NCBI GenBank assembly: GCA_026391455.1 | Contig: JAPLEH010000056.1 | Span: 47,568-111,567 of the forward strand | Source of the DNA: Bacteroidota bacterium | GTDB lineage: Bacteria > Bacteroidota > Bacteroidia > Chitinophagales > Chitinophagaceae | Reading direction: 5' to 3' | DNA: 64,000 nucleotides | Part shown: in pieces, positions 55,450-63,866 of the stretch | Layout: each line of letters begins with the position of its first letter | Numbering within the stretch: position 1 is the stretch's first letter | Translations under genes and position numbers: made by a program | The notes under the pieces: model-generated | Told to the model about the DNA's origin: nothing | The model's database searches: none | The model's input: the letters and a program-made list of their open reading frames with translations, nothing else

Positions 55450-56700
55450 ATGAGCCTGCAGATACTTGTAAACAATGCCGCTACTCCGGATTCCAATTAC
55501 CTCACCTGGTCACCCAGTGAGTGTACGATATCCATGGCCACACCTGCCACTCCCGGTAGCCCCACCGAAGTTATACTCCGCTCCCGGCAAAAGCCCGGAG
55601 GAGGACAGCTTATATTTTTTGATGGTCCCGGCGAAGCCCAACAAGATCAATTGACGCTGACCATTCCCGCCGATGGTACGCCGGTAAAATTTTTGGTGGC
55701 CGGTAAGTTCGGATTTGCCAGCACCAATGATAAAGATGTATCCATTGAAGTAGTGGAACAGGGTTCGGGTGCTATACTATTAACAAAAGAAGTGATGGTG
55801 CGTATCCGTAAAAATGCAAATAAACTGACAACTGCCGAACGCGACCGCTTTGTGGCTGCATTTGGTACGATGAACCGAACAGGGAAGTTTGATGATTTTA
55901 GAAATATGCACCTGCGTTCTACTCAAGATGAAGCACATGGCAACGATGGGTTTCTTCCCTGGCACCGGGCTTACCTGCTCGATCTGGAAAGGGAATTGCA
56001 AAAAATTGATGCCTCCGTAGCATTGCCCTATTGGAAATTTGATGAACCGGCGCCTAAATTGTTTTCGCCCGAATTTATCGGAGTGCCCGGGTCTCAGGGT
56101 CGGGTACGTTTTACATCGGGCCATCCCTTCAACTTTTGGACTACCGATGGGGTGGTGGGGATAATCCGAACTCCCCGTTTTCAAACCCAAACCCAACCCG
56201 CCAATGTGATCTCTGAACAGGCTACGATTAATCTGGGTCAAAGTGAGGGCTCACCCTATTCATTATTTGTAAGAATGGAAGGAAGGCCCCATGGTTCTGC
56301 ACATACCAGTTTTGCAGGAAGTATTGATACAATACATACAGCCGCAAAAGATCCGTTATTTTTCCTGCTGCATTGCAATGTGGATCGCTTATGGGCCAAA
56401 TGGCAATGGGTATTTGACCGGTATGATACAACAGCACCCACCACCTATCCTTTTCTCGGCGCAGCAGGTAGCCCGGGTGCCACCCGTATCGGGCACAATC
56501 TGAAAGATACCATGTGGCCCTGGAACCAGGTGATCGGCAATCCCCGGCCCGGCAATGCACCGGGCGGAACATTTCCCGGGCTGCAATTTTCCATTGCACC
56601 GTCGGCAAAACCTTTTATCGGCGATATGATCGATTATCAGGGACACCATAATCCGGATAGTAAACTCGGATTTGATTATGATGACACACCATTTGAATAA
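55450..56700 (+). CDS. Tyrosinase-family type-3 copper protein
   Basis: A 416-aa protein with all six copper ligands: CuA H154 (NMHLRS), H163 (EAHGND), H172 (LPWHRAYLLDLEREL); CuB H281 and H285 (RPHGSAH) and H308 (DPLFFLLHCNVDRLW). About 130 residues before the CuA site form a beta-rich N-terminal domain. No signal peptide or Tat motif is seen. The enzyme would oxidise phenols to catechols or quinones. It is followed by a HEAT-repeat protein and a SCO1-like fusion protein; SCO proteins deliver copper, so the context supports a copper-loading operon. Confidence 0.92.
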   Translation: MSLQILVNNAATPDSNYLTWSPSECTISMATPATPGSPTEVILRSRQKPGGGQLIFFDGPGEAQQDQLTLTIPADGTPVKFLVAGKFGFASTNDKDVSIEVVEQGSGAILLTKEVMVRIRKNANKLTTAERDRFVAAFGTMNRTGKFDDFRNMHLRSTQDEAHGNDGFLPWHRAYLLDLERELQKIDASVALPYWKFDEPAPKLFSPEFIGVPGSQGRVRFTSGHPFNFWTTDGVVGIIRTPRFQTQTQPANVISEQATINLGQSEGSPYSLFVRMEGRPHGSAHTSFAGSIDTIHTAAKDPLFFLLHCNVDRLWAKWQWVFDRYDTTAPTTYPFLGAAGSPGATRIGHNLKDTMWPWNQVIGNPRPGNAPGGTFPGLQFSIAPSAKPFIGDMIDYQGHHNPDSKLGFDYDDTPFE

Positions 56701-56726
56701 TTTGCTTCCACTATAAAACAACGAAA

Positions 56727-57722
56727 ATGGCAAAATCAGAATACAAAAAAAACTACGAGGAAGAATTAAATAAAGCGTCGCAGGAAAGAGAACAAAAAGA
56801 GCAACGCGTAAAAGATGCCGACGTGATTTCACAGCAGGATCTGGAAGGGCTATCGTATGTGGAAGACGATGCATCTATACAAAAGCTGATCGCATTGGTA
56901 AATGATACGAACGCTGACACAAGCACCCGGGCATCGGCCTTGCAGAATATTTCGAGTTATATTGCCGACAGCGAAGACCTGCGGATATGGACGATACGGA
57001 TACTGGGCGATCAATCATCACCAACGGAACTCCGCTTGGCTGCCTTATCTGTTTTAAAACAGGCCAGTTTCAGTGTATCTAAATTCAATCCCCAGCGGGC
57101 TGCTTTTCTGGAAACACTCCGACAAATTTTCTTAGAAGAATCGGGCGAACTGAAAATGCAGGCTGCGGAAACACTGGCCACCAACCAGGATGGGTTTATT
57201 CGCGAAAAACTGATGGAAAGCCTTACGAATGAATCCACTTCTTCGATAGCACCGGAGAAAGCGATACAGTTACTGAGTTATGATGTGCATGGTGATTTTT
57301 ATCCATTGCTCCGCGCCATTGTAAAAACACCGCCCAATGCAGAAAGTAAAATAGAAGCGATACGGGTACTGGCCGCAGATGCAGAATCAAAAAGCCTGAT
57401 ACTGGAAACTTTACAAAATACGGGGGAAGATAAAGAAGTGCGCAATGAAAGTATCAAAGCATTTCAGTCTATGGCCCCCGATGAATTTAACGGGCTGGCC
57501 AAAGAAATGGTGCTGAATGAGAGCGAAGATGATGAACTCCGCTCCGTATGTCTGGCTGCGCTCTCCCAACAGGCGAAAGCCGGTATGGTGGCAACGGATG
57601 AAAAATTTGAAAAGAAAGTGGCGGCACTGCAGACAGGTAATGCATCGAATGAGCTGAAGAAAAGCTCCAATGAATACCTGGAGAACATTACCATCATGCA
57701 GGAAAAACTGAAAGGCCAGTAA
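56727..57722 (+). CDS. HEAT-repeat protein
   Basis: A 331-aa soluble, almost entirely helical protein: a charged N-terminal coiled coil (YKKNYEEELNKASQEREQKE), then repeating helix pairs (SIQKLIALVNDTNADTSTRA, WTIRILGDQSSPTELRLAAL, EVRNESIKAFQSMAPDEFNG) of HEAT type. There is no catalytic motif, and it probably serves as a scaffold. It sits between tyrosinase (26-bp gap) and the SCO1-like fusion (7-bp gap). Confidence 0.8.
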   Translation: MAKSEYKKNYEEELNKASQEREQKEQRVKDADVISQQDLEGLSYVEDDASIQKLIALVNDTNADTSTRASALQNISSYIADSEDLRIWTIRILGDQSSPTELRLAALSVLKQASFSVSKFNPQRAAFLETLRQIFLEESGELKMQAAETLATNQDGFIREKLMESLTNESTSSIAPEKAIQLLSYDVHGDFYPLLRAIVKTPPNAESKIEAIRVLAADAESKSLILETLQNTGEDKEVRNESIKAFQSMAPDEFNGLAKEMVLNESEDDELRSVCLAALSQQAKAGMVATDEKFEKKVAALQTGNASNELKKSSNEYLENITIMQEKLKGQ

Positions 57723-57729
57723 GCGGGCT

Positions 57730-59349
57730 ATGCCATTATTCCGAAAAAATAAATTTCCCCTGCCCGACACACTCCATGGGCAAAGCACCGAAGATGCCAT
57801 CGGTGTATATATTGACCTGTTTCGCAATGAGCGAACGGCATCGAAATACCTGGTGCCCTTGCTCGAAGAAAGCCATCCGGTATATGAAGGCAGAAGCCAG
57901 TATGCCATTGCACGTATCAGGGGTTACCTGTTTGCGGCAATGGAAACAACAGTGATTACTCCGGCAGGCTTAGCATTTATTGCGGATGAATTGCAAAATG
58001 GGCGGCATGCTTACAGTACGGCGGGTGCGGCCAAAGCATTGCGTGCTGTAAAAACACTTGCACCCGAATGTTTTGAATGGTTGCAACGGGCCATACTAAA
58101 TATCCGCGGGCATGATGATATCATTTGTTTTGATGCTATCAATCCTCAGCGGCCATTCCAGCATCCCACCACGGCTTTGCAGGAACTATTCGTCACCTAT
58201 GCACATTTTGGTGGAGCGGCCAAAGCTGCCTTACCTGTGCTACAGGCATTCTACGAAGATCCGTATGGAGATTTTAATAAACAGACTAAAGAAGGGATTG
58301 CTGCGGCGATCACCAGGATCACGAACAGCGAAGCAATGCCCACTGCAGATTGTTGCGATGGTTTTGCGGAGTATAAATTTTCGAATACAATGGCCGGCAC
58401 CAGCTATGCAGTGAAGCGAAAGATGAAGCACGTGAAGCTGGAAGACCAGTCTGCCCGGCAGTATAGCTGGAAAGAACTGACGGAGAAAAAAATAACAGCC
58501 GTTGCATTTTTTTATACCCGTTGTAATAATCCGAATAAATGTTCTTTAACGGTATCCAAACTCAGTTACCTGCAGCAGGCCATACGGCAGCGTGGACTCA
58601 CCGATAAAGTGCAGGTATTGGGAATAAGCTATGACCCGGATTATGATACATGCAACCGGCTGCAGGAGTATGGCCGGCAGCGGGGAATGGAATTTACCGG
58701 GGAGGCAAAATTGTTGCGGGCTTCCGAAGGCTATGATACATTGAAAAAATATTTTGCCCTGCAGGTGGGATACAGCAGTTCCATTGTGAATCATCATGCG
58801 GTGGAATTATTTCTGCTCAATGAAGAAGGAACAGTGATACAAAGCTTTTCCCGTACCGATTGGGATATTGAAACGGTAGCGGCAGCTATGGAAACAGCGG
58901 CCATGCAACCGGTAAAGCGACCTTCATTGGTTAAAAGAACAGTATCGGCGATGGGGCTGGCTTTGGTGAGTATGCTGAATGCCCTGGTGCCCATAGTGGT
59001 GGCGTTTTTTCCCAAATGCCCGATTTGTTGGGCTGTTTACATGAGTGCATTTGGAATCGGCGGGTTGCAGTCGCTGCCCTATAGCCCCTGGCTGAAACCG
59101 GTATTTATAGCGCTGATGGTCATCAACCTGGTGGTGTTGTATATACGGGGAAAGAGAAGAAAAATGTACCTGCCTTTATATTTAAGTATAGCCGGATCAG
59201 CACTGGTATTGCTGCGCATGCAGTATGACCAGCCCTTATTCACCTATGTGGGAATGGCGCTGCTCCTGGTGAGTTCCCTGCTCAATTCATTTGATTTCCG
59301 CAAAATATTCACCGGCAGGCAGCATTGGCGGCCGGGGTTGAGTCATTAG
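57730..59349 (+). CDS. Fusion: HEAT-like, SCO1-like thioredoxin fold, membrane domain
   Basis: A 539-aa protein. Residues 1-200 are helical, HEAT-like. A SCO1/redoxin-type domain spans about 220-395, with C265-NNPNK-C271 where SCO proteins have CxxxC, and H355/H356 in SIVNHHAVELFLLNEEG. SCO1 uses two Cys and one His to bind copper. The wider Cys spacing is unusual, so copper binding is likely but not certain. From about 410 there are four or five membrane helices, beginning with FFPKCPICWAVY, a CxxC near the membrane. It is the last gene of the tyrosinase operon. Confidence 0.82.
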   Translation: MPLFRKNKFPLPDTLHGQSTEDAIGVYIDLFRNERTASKYLVPLLEESHPVYEGRSQYAIARIRGYLFAAMETTVITPAGLAFIADELQNGRHAYSTAGAAKALRAVKTLAPECFEWLQRAILNIRGHDDIICFDAINPQRPFQHPTTALQELFVTYAHFGGAAKAALPVLQAFYEDPYGDFNKQTKEGIAAAITRITNSEAMPTADCCDGFAEYKFSNTMAGTSYAVKRKMKHVKLEDQSARQYSWKELTEKKITAVAFFYTRCNNPNKCSLTVSKLSYLQQAIRQRGLTDKVQVLGISYDPDYDTCNRLQEYGRQRGMEFTGEAKLLRASEGYDTLKKYFALQVGYSSSIVNHHAVELFLLNEEGTVIQSFSRTDWDIETVAAAMETAAMQPVKRPSLVKRTVSAMGLALVSMLNALVPIVVAFFPKCPICWAVYMSAFGIGGLQSLPYSPWLKPVFIALMVINLVVLYIRGKRRKMYLPLYLSIAGSALVLLRMQYDQPLFTYVGMALLLVSSLLNSFDFRKIFTGRQHWRPGLSH

Positions 59350-59472
59350 GTTGGGGGGATGCGGGGATTCGCAGCCAAATCTTACCGGAATAAGGATGAA
59401 AAATGCAGTAATAATCATTTCATCTGTTCAACTATTTATGAGCGTGGGCTGCGAGTGAAAAAGAAAATTAAT

Positions 59473-59519
59473 TTCGAATCTCCGGCGTACCTGCTATGCG
59501 CAGGGTTGGTAGGGAGAAA
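59473..59519. repeat. Palindromic element A1 (decayed)
   Basis: TTCGAATCTCCGGCG, then CCTGCTATGCGCAGGG and GGTAGGGAG. The right GACGCC arm is lost. It lies 31 bp before the gene at 59550. The rest of the 59350-59549 spacer shows nothing else. Confidence 0.75.
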
Positions 59520-59549
59520 TATGAAGAGTTAAACTCCAAACAACGTAGC

Positions 59550-60089
59550 ATGAGGAAGTTAATCTTACTATTTGCAATTTGTTTTTTTTATTCAGCACAA
59601 AGCCATGCACAGGATACGCTTAAACAAGTCTTATCAAAATCCGAGATAGAGACACCGTATTTTTGCATTGATGAAAATGGAAAAGAGTATCAGTACTATA
59701 CTAAGTTGTTGTCGTACTATATTGATTTTACAAAAGTTGAGCAAATTGGTAAATGTGACTCTTTTTTAATAGAGGGATATGCCTTACTGAGTAATACAAA
59801 GGATTATGGTATGACAGGGATTACAATTTTTCTTGGCCAGTTAAGGACAGATACGATCTATTCAATTCGTAATAGGAGAATAAGTAATGACATGGTTGAG
59901 AATCCTCAGCATGAAGATGGTTTTTTCTCACTTGTCTGTAGAGTATTTCCAGATGATAAACTGTTTTTTTCTGATGTCCATGGGGGAGGACTTACCGTTT
60001 TCGATGTAGGAAAATTAGCCTCAAAGAATATCGACGGTCGTGACCGTTGCAGGGATTTACCCCAAACATCTCGAAAAAGAAAGGGGTAG
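59550..60089 (+). CDS. Cassette gene 1: exported protein of unknown function
   Basis: From the ATG at 59550, 179 residues with a signal peptide (LILLFAICFFYSAQSHAQ). The mature part (FCIDENGKEYQYYTKLLSYY, KCDSFLIEGYALLSNTKDYG, LVCRVFPDDKLFFS) has two or three Cys and no family I recognise. The C-terminal RDRCRDLPQTSRKRKG looks as if the frame runs past its original end into non-conserved DNA. AT-rich; preceded by element A1 and followed by A2. Confidence 0.65.
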   Translation: MRKLILLFAICFFYSAQSHAQDTLKQVLSKSEIETPYFCIDENGKEYQYYTKLLSYYIDFTKVEQIGKCDSFLIEGYALLSNTKDYGMTGITIFLGQLRTDTIYSIRNRRISNDMVENPQHEDGFFSLVCRVFPDDKLFFSDVHGGGLTVFDVGKLASKNIDGRDRCRDLPQTSRKRKG

Positions 60090-60130
60090 GAATGATAAAG
60101 CAAAGAACTTTGAAATGATTTTTTCCTTCC

Positions 60131-60185
60131 CTTCGAATCCCGGCGTCCCTGCTGCGCGCAGGGCTGGAGGGGAGACGCCGGGGGA
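60131..60185. repeat. Palindromic element A2
   Basis: Outer arms CCCGGCGTC / GACGCCGGG and inner arms CCCTGC / GCAGGG around TGCGC. This is a near-perfect cruciform and the best preserved copy. It begins TTCGAATCC and lies 70 bp before the next gene. Confidence 0.9.
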
Positions 60186-60254
60186 AAGGAAGAGCTGATT
60201 GCTTCAGCAGCTTTCGGGGGATCAATTTTTCGGCAAACAAAATAATTAATTAGG

Positions 60255-60794
60255 ATGAACATCAGATTCATAATATTAATAATCGGATTCGTTGGCTTTA
60301 GTTCGTGCAATTCAAGCCGTAGTAAACGTGAAGCCAAAATAAGTAGTAGTTCTAATAAGGTTTCTGTATTTACAAATTTTAAGGATACAGCATTAAAAAC
60401 TTTTAGTAGTTACGTATGGAATGTACCAACTTTAATATGCATCAATATTGATATATTAATAGATTTGATTAAAGATTCAGTGAATGTTGATATTGATAGT
60501 ATTAGCTTGAACAAACAAAAAGGATTACCCACAAAGGAATTTGTTTTTGCCAAGGGACGCGAACACTCTCTTTATATTACTGTAAACCAAAGCAATAGAA
60601 AAATTTTATACTTATTTATTGATGCAATTGAGTCAGAATATTTTTCTGCAGACGGCGCAACTGCTGATTATAAGGATTTATTGCGAATAGGTAATTTGCA
60701 AATGAGCGCAGAGAATTATTACATTGAACCAATACAATCTTTACATATCGAAAACCGATTTACAGGAATTAAAATTATTCCTAAATGCCTGTAG
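60255..60794 (+). CDS. Cassette gene 2: lipoprotein of unknown function
   Basis: A 179-aa protein with a lipoprotein signal (IGFVGFSSC, C18) and a Ser/Lys-rich linker. The domain after it (DIDSISLNKQKGLPTKEFVF, REHSLYITVNQSNRKILYLF, NLQMSAENYYIEPIQSL) is not recognised. Strongly AT-rich. Element A2 precedes it, and a 31-bp repeat begins 14 bp after its stop. Confidence 0.65.
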   Translation: MNIRFIILIIGFVGFSSCNSSRSKREAKISSSSNKVSVFTNFKDTALKTFSSYVWNVPTLICINIDILIDLIKDSVNVDIDSISLNKQKGLPTKEFVFAKGREHSLYITVNQSNRKILYLFIDAIESEYFSADGATADYKDLLRIGNLQMSAENYYIEPIQSLHIENRFTGIKIIPKCL

Positions 60795-60807
60795 AAGGTT
60801 TTGGTCT

Positions 60808-60838
60808 CCCTCCCTTGCCAACAAAAACACACGCCATT
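60808..60838. repeat. 31-bp direct repeat, copy 1
   Basis: Begins CCCTCCCTTGCCAACA and ends ACACGCCATT. An identical copy is at 61615-61645. Each lies 14 bp behind the stop of a cassette gene. Confidence 0.85.
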
Positions 60839-60929
60839 TCCTTTCGACCGCGGTCTGTCCACCTGATTATATCAAACGGCAATCTCGAAAGCCAGTGAGA
60901 GAAGGGATGAAGAACAAGAGGAGAACTAA

Positions 60930-60986
60930 CTTCGAATCCCGGCGTCCCTGCTATGCGCAGGGCTGGTGGGGAGACGCCGGGGGGGA
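60930..60986. repeat. Palindromic element A3
   Basis: CTTCGAATCCCGGCGTCC, inner arms CCCTGC / GCAGGG around TATGC, outer right arm GAGACGCCGGG. It ends 45 bp before the next gene. Confidence 0.9.
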
Positions 60987-61030
60987 AATTATTGTTAATT
61001 TAAAGCACAAAAGGTGAAAAAGAATAAAAT

Positions 61031-61600
61031 ATGAATTTGTTTAAGTTCCTTTCTTATTACTTTCTGTTATTTATAAGTTGCTCAGACACATTAAATGCTC
61101 AATCTAGATTTAGGCATGTAATTGAGTATAAATTTGAATTTGGCAGTAGTGATGATATTTATTACAGACAATTTTTGTCTGATAGTATTTTTGTTGAATG
61201 TAATTTTCAACACTTGACCAGAATGCTTTCGGATACTCAGTTTGTTTCTAGAGATACTTTTAAAGTAGTCAATGGAACTTGGCGGTATTGCTTAAATGGG
61301 AAGTATTATCCATTTTTTTCGGACAGCATGTTCAAAAAAGGGGAAATGACAAAAGTGTACTACAATCAGATAAGGAATACAGACAGTTTTTATAGTTGTT
61401 CAGGTTATTTGCCATATAAAATTGAGAAAATTAATAATAAAGATGTTTATGTTTTTAAAGTAAGTTTTGGTAGCTGTGTAACTGGAGTTTTCAACAATAT
61501 CGATATTGCCTACTTTTACTTTGACCCTAGTTTTGGATTTATAAAAAAGCAGTTTTGGAATTTTGCAGTAAGAGATGTTACGATATTGAAAGAAAGGTAA
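61031..61600 (+). CDS. Cassette gene 3: exported protein of unknown function
   Basis: A 189-aa protein with a signal peptide (about 1-24); FISC at 15-18 could make it a lipoprotein, with an alternative cleavage at LNAQ. The mature part (HVIEYKFEFGSSDDIYYRQF, FKVVNGTWRYCLNGKYYPFF, YKIEKINNKDVYVFKVSFGS) looks like a beta-rich domain with four Cys. No family is recognised. AT-rich. It lies between element A3 and the second copy of the 31-bp repeat. Confidence 0.68.
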   Translation: MNLFKFLSYYFLLFISCSDTLNAQSRFRHVIEYKFEFGSSDDIYYRQFLSDSIFVECNFQHLTRMLSDTQFVSRDTFKVVNGTWRYCLNGKYYPFFSDSMFKKGEMTKVYYNQIRNTDSFYSCSGYLPYKIEKINNKDVYVFKVSFGSCVTGVFNNIDIAYFYFDPSFGFIKKQFWNFAVRDVTILKER

Positions 61601-61614
61601 CAAGGCTCCGGTCA

Positions 61615-61645
61615 CCCTCCCTTGCCAACAAAAACACACGCCATT
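61615..61645. repeat. 31-bp direct repeat, copy 2
   Basis: Identical to 60808-60838, at the same distance behind the stop codon of the preceding cassette gene. Confidence 0.85.
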
Positions 61646-61648
61646 CCC

Positions 61649-61961
61649 TTTTTTACGTCCAGCGTCTCCTTTCTTCGTCGTTTAAGTCTGGCGTCTGGCC
61701 CCGGGTAGGTCAAATGCAGCCGACGCCGGGCGAGCTATAAAGCAGTGATCTGATCCACGAGATGTTATCTTTTCAAAATGCCTGTCCATACTATCATCCC
61801 TTATAATCCGGGGCTATACTTTATAACCTTTATATAACATAAGGAGTTGCCAGTTTTTTGCCCAGCGTCTCCCTCTCACCCATTTCTACCTGGCGTCTGG
61901 CCACCCGGCGGGATTAAAAGGGGCCGACGCCGGGTATGCTACGAAGCGAAAAAAAATTTAA
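61649..61961. repeat. Intergenic block B, copy 1 (about 312 bp)
   Basis: Non-coding. Contains two palindromes with GGCGTCTGGCC / GGC-CGACGCC-type ends (about 61688-61733 and 61890-61937), joined by an AT-rich segment that includes GCAGTGATCTGATCCACGAG and TTATCTTTTCAAAATGCCTG. A diverged second copy is at 63484-63799, and the right third recurs at 62604-62710. Confidence 0.85.
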
Positions 61962-62016
61962 CTTCAAAGTCCCGTTGTGCCTGCTGCGCACAGGGCTGGT
62001 GGACAAAACACCGGGA
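61962..62016. repeat. Palindromic element A4 (outer arms degenerate)
   Basis: CTTCAAAGTCCCGTTGTGCC, inner arms CCTGC / GCACAGGG, ending ACACCGGGA. The outer GGCGTC / GACGCC arms have mutated. It ends 13 bp before the next start codon. Confidence 0.8.
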
Positions 62017-62029
62017 GAAAAATGAACAA

Positions 62030-62581
62030 ATGAAAGTAATATTATTACTACAAATATTTGTTTCCATCAGTGCATTTTCGCAAAACAAAGAATTGTATCT
62101 GCTTGGCAACAGATTTGATTCAAACTCCACATATAATATAGCAAAAAAAGAATGGTCTTTTCCCAATAGGAAAATGGTTATAAAATACAAAGACAGTATT
62201 TTTATTAATGATAATCTTATTTTTTCCAAAGCCGATTTTCCATCAGGATTTACTAATTGTTTTTATGAAAGCTTTGGAGATGATTTTGTGATATTAACAT
62301 TTGGCGGTGATGGGCTAAAAGGAGTTAGTCAAACTTGTATTTACAGGAGAAGTTATATGGCTATTATTTCTTTCCGGGGTCCAGTCGCCATACATTATAT
62401 TAATTTAGGCGGCAGGCGAATTTGCTACAAAAAAAGTGATCTGAAGTATATGGCAGAAGAAAATGATCACGGCTTTGTAATTGAGGATATTGACACAGAA
62501 GCCAATACGATTACCTTTGTTGATTATCTTAACAAAAAAACAGTAGTACCTTTTTTGCTTTCCTTTTCCCGCCCTAGATAA
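62030..62581 (+). CDS. Cassette gene 4: exported protein, paralogue of gene 5
   Basis: A 183-aa protein from the ATG at 62030, with signal peptide MKVILLLQIFVSISAFSQ. The mature part includes LYLLGNRFDSNSTYNIAKKE, FSKADFPSGFTNCFYESFGD, NLGGRRICYKKSDLKYMAEE and DHGFVIEDIDTEANTITFVD. No family is recognised. Its first ~45 and last ~57 residues are identical, or nearly so, to the next gene, while the middle differs at many positions. The open frame extends upstream through the palindromes, but that part is not plausible as protein. Confidence 0.75.
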   Translation: MKVILLLQIFVSISAFSQNKELYLLGNRFDSNSTYNIAKKEWSFPNRKMVIKYKDSIFINDNLIFSKADFPSGFTNCFYESFGDDFVILTFGGDGLKGVSQTCIYRRSYMAIISFRGPVAIHYINLGGRRICYKKSDLKYMAEENDHGFVIEDIDTEANTITFVDYLNKKTVVPFLLSFSRPR

Positions 62582-62603
62582 AAGCTTGTTTGCAGTCCAA
62601 TAT

Positions 62604-62710
62604 TTTTTTGCCCAGCGTCTCCCCCTCACCCATTTCTACCTGGCGTCTGGCCACCCGGCGGGATTAAAAGGGCCGACGCCGGGTATGCTACGAAGCGAAA
62701 AAAAATTTAA
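62604..62710. repeat. Intergenic block B, partial copy
   Basis: Near-identical to 61854-61961. The whole unit 61854-62602 (spacer, element A4, gene 4) is repeated as 62604-63352, a tandem duplication with a period of about 749-750 bp. Confidence 0.88.
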
Positions 62711-62765
62711 CTTCAAAGTCCCGTTGTGCCTGCTGCGCACAGGGCTGGTGGACAAAACACCGGGA
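62711..62765. repeat. Palindromic element A5 (copy of A4)
   Basis: Same sequence as A4 apart from the last bases. It carries the same degenerate outer arms, so it arose with the tandem duplication. It ends 13 bp before the gene 5 start. Confidence 0.85.
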
Positions 62766-62778
62766 AAAAAATGAACAA

Positions 62779-63330
62779 ATGAAAGTAATATTATTACTAC
62801 AAATATTTGTTTCCATCAGTGCATTTTCGCAAAACAAAGAATTGTATCTGCTTGGCAACAGATTTGATTCAAACTCCACATATAGTGCAGCCAAAAGAGA
62901 GTGGACTTTTCCCAATAGGAGAATGGTAATAAATATCAACGACAGTATTTTTATAAATGATCAACTTGTGTTTTCCAAAGCCGATTTCCCATCAGGGTCT
63001 ACAACTTGTTTATATGAAAGTTTCGGAGATAAGTTTGTGATACTGACATTTGGAGGTAATGAGCTAAAGGCAATTAGTCAGACTTGCGCTTATTGGAGAA
63101 GTTATATAGCTATAATAGCTTTTCAAAGTCCAGTAACCGTATATTATATCAATTTAGGAGGCAGGCGAATTTGCTACAAAAAAAGTGATCTGAAGTATAT
63201 GGCAGAAGAGAATGATCACGGCTTTGTAATTGAGGATATTGACACAGAAGCCAATACGATTACCTTTGTTGATTATCTTAACAAAAAAACAGTAGTACCT
63301 TTTTTGCTTTCCTTTTCCCGCCAGAGATAA
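62779..63330 (+). CDS. Cassette gene 5: exported protein, paralogue of gene 4
   Basis: A 183-aa protein of exactly the same length as gene 4, with the same signal peptide and the same C-terminal third. The middle (about residues 38-125) differs, for example SAAKREWTFPNRRMVININD and FPSGSTTCLYESFGDKFVIL against the gene 4 versions. In the DNA, the first ~110 and last ~180 bp are almost unchanged and the middle ~265 bp carries most differences. Function unknown. Confidence 0.75.
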   Translation: MKVILLLQIFVSISAFSQNKELYLLGNRFDSNSTYSAAKREWTFPNRRMVININDSIFINDQLVFSKADFPSGSTTCLYESFGDKFVILTFGGNELKAISQTCAYWRSYIAIIAFQSPVTVYYINLGGRRICYKKSDLKYMAEENDHGFVIEDIDTEANTITFVDYLNKKTVVPFLLSFSRQR

Positions 63331-63483
63331 AAGCTTGTTTGCAGCCCAAAATTCCTTCTGTTTACATTACTTTTTTATTGTGCCAACGGGTAAATCAAAT
63401 CCGGCTGGCACCAGTCGATGGGTAGTTAATATTATGATTGATCTGATAATAATAGGGCTAAATGCCTCTACATTGTACGAAAC

Positions 63484-63799
63484 TTTTTTTTACGCCCAGG
63501 GTCTCCTTTCTTCGTCGTTTACGCCTGGCATCTGGCCCCGGGTAGGTCAATTGCAGCCGACGCCGGGCGAGCTACAAAGCAGTGATCTGATCCACGAGAT
63601 GTTATCTTTTCAAAATGCCTGTCCGTACTACCATCCCTTATAACCCGGGACTGTACTTTATAACCTTTACGTGACATAAGTGGTTGCCATTTTTTTAGTC
63701 CAACGTACCCCCTTTCACCCATTTCCCCCTCGCGCCTTTCCAACAGGCTGCGTTAAAAGGGCCAATGCCGGGAATACTACGTAGCAAAAAGAAATCTAA
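63484..63799. repeat. Intergenic block B, copy 2 (diverged)
   Basis: Aligns along its whole length with 61649-61961. The left two thirds are well kept, including GCAGTGATCTGATCCACGAG and TTATCTTTTCAAAATGCCTG. The right third has decayed (GGCTGCGTTAAAAGGGCC for the second palindrome). The stretch 63331-63483 before it is AT-rich with no gene. Confidence 0.85.
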
Positions 63800-63855
63800 C
63801 TTCGAAGTCCCGGCGTCCCTGCTGCGCGCAGGGCTGGTGGAGGAGACGCCCGGGG
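63800..63855. repeat. Palindromic element A6
   Basis: CTTCGAAGTCCCGGCGTCCC, inner arms CCCTGC / GCAGGG around TGCGC, outer right arm GAGACGCCCGGG. It ends 11 bp before the next start codon. Confidence 0.9.
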
Positions 63856-63866
63856 GAATGGATAAC

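Noticed and set aside
60131..60185. tRNA fragment suggested by TTCGAATCCCGGCG in the palindromes
   Set aside because: It resembles a T-arm, but no anticodon or acceptor stem can be folded around it in any copy.
61847..62029. N-terminal 61-residue extension of cassette gene 4
   Set aside because: It translates palindromes and spacer. The duplicate copy does not keep it open, and the signal peptide begins at the inner ATG.
59473..63855. Integron attC sites (cassette array resembling an integron)
   Set aside because: The palindromes lack paired RYYYAAC and GTTRRRY core sites, lie 5' of the genes, and no IntI-type integrase is visible. The resemblance is only in layout.
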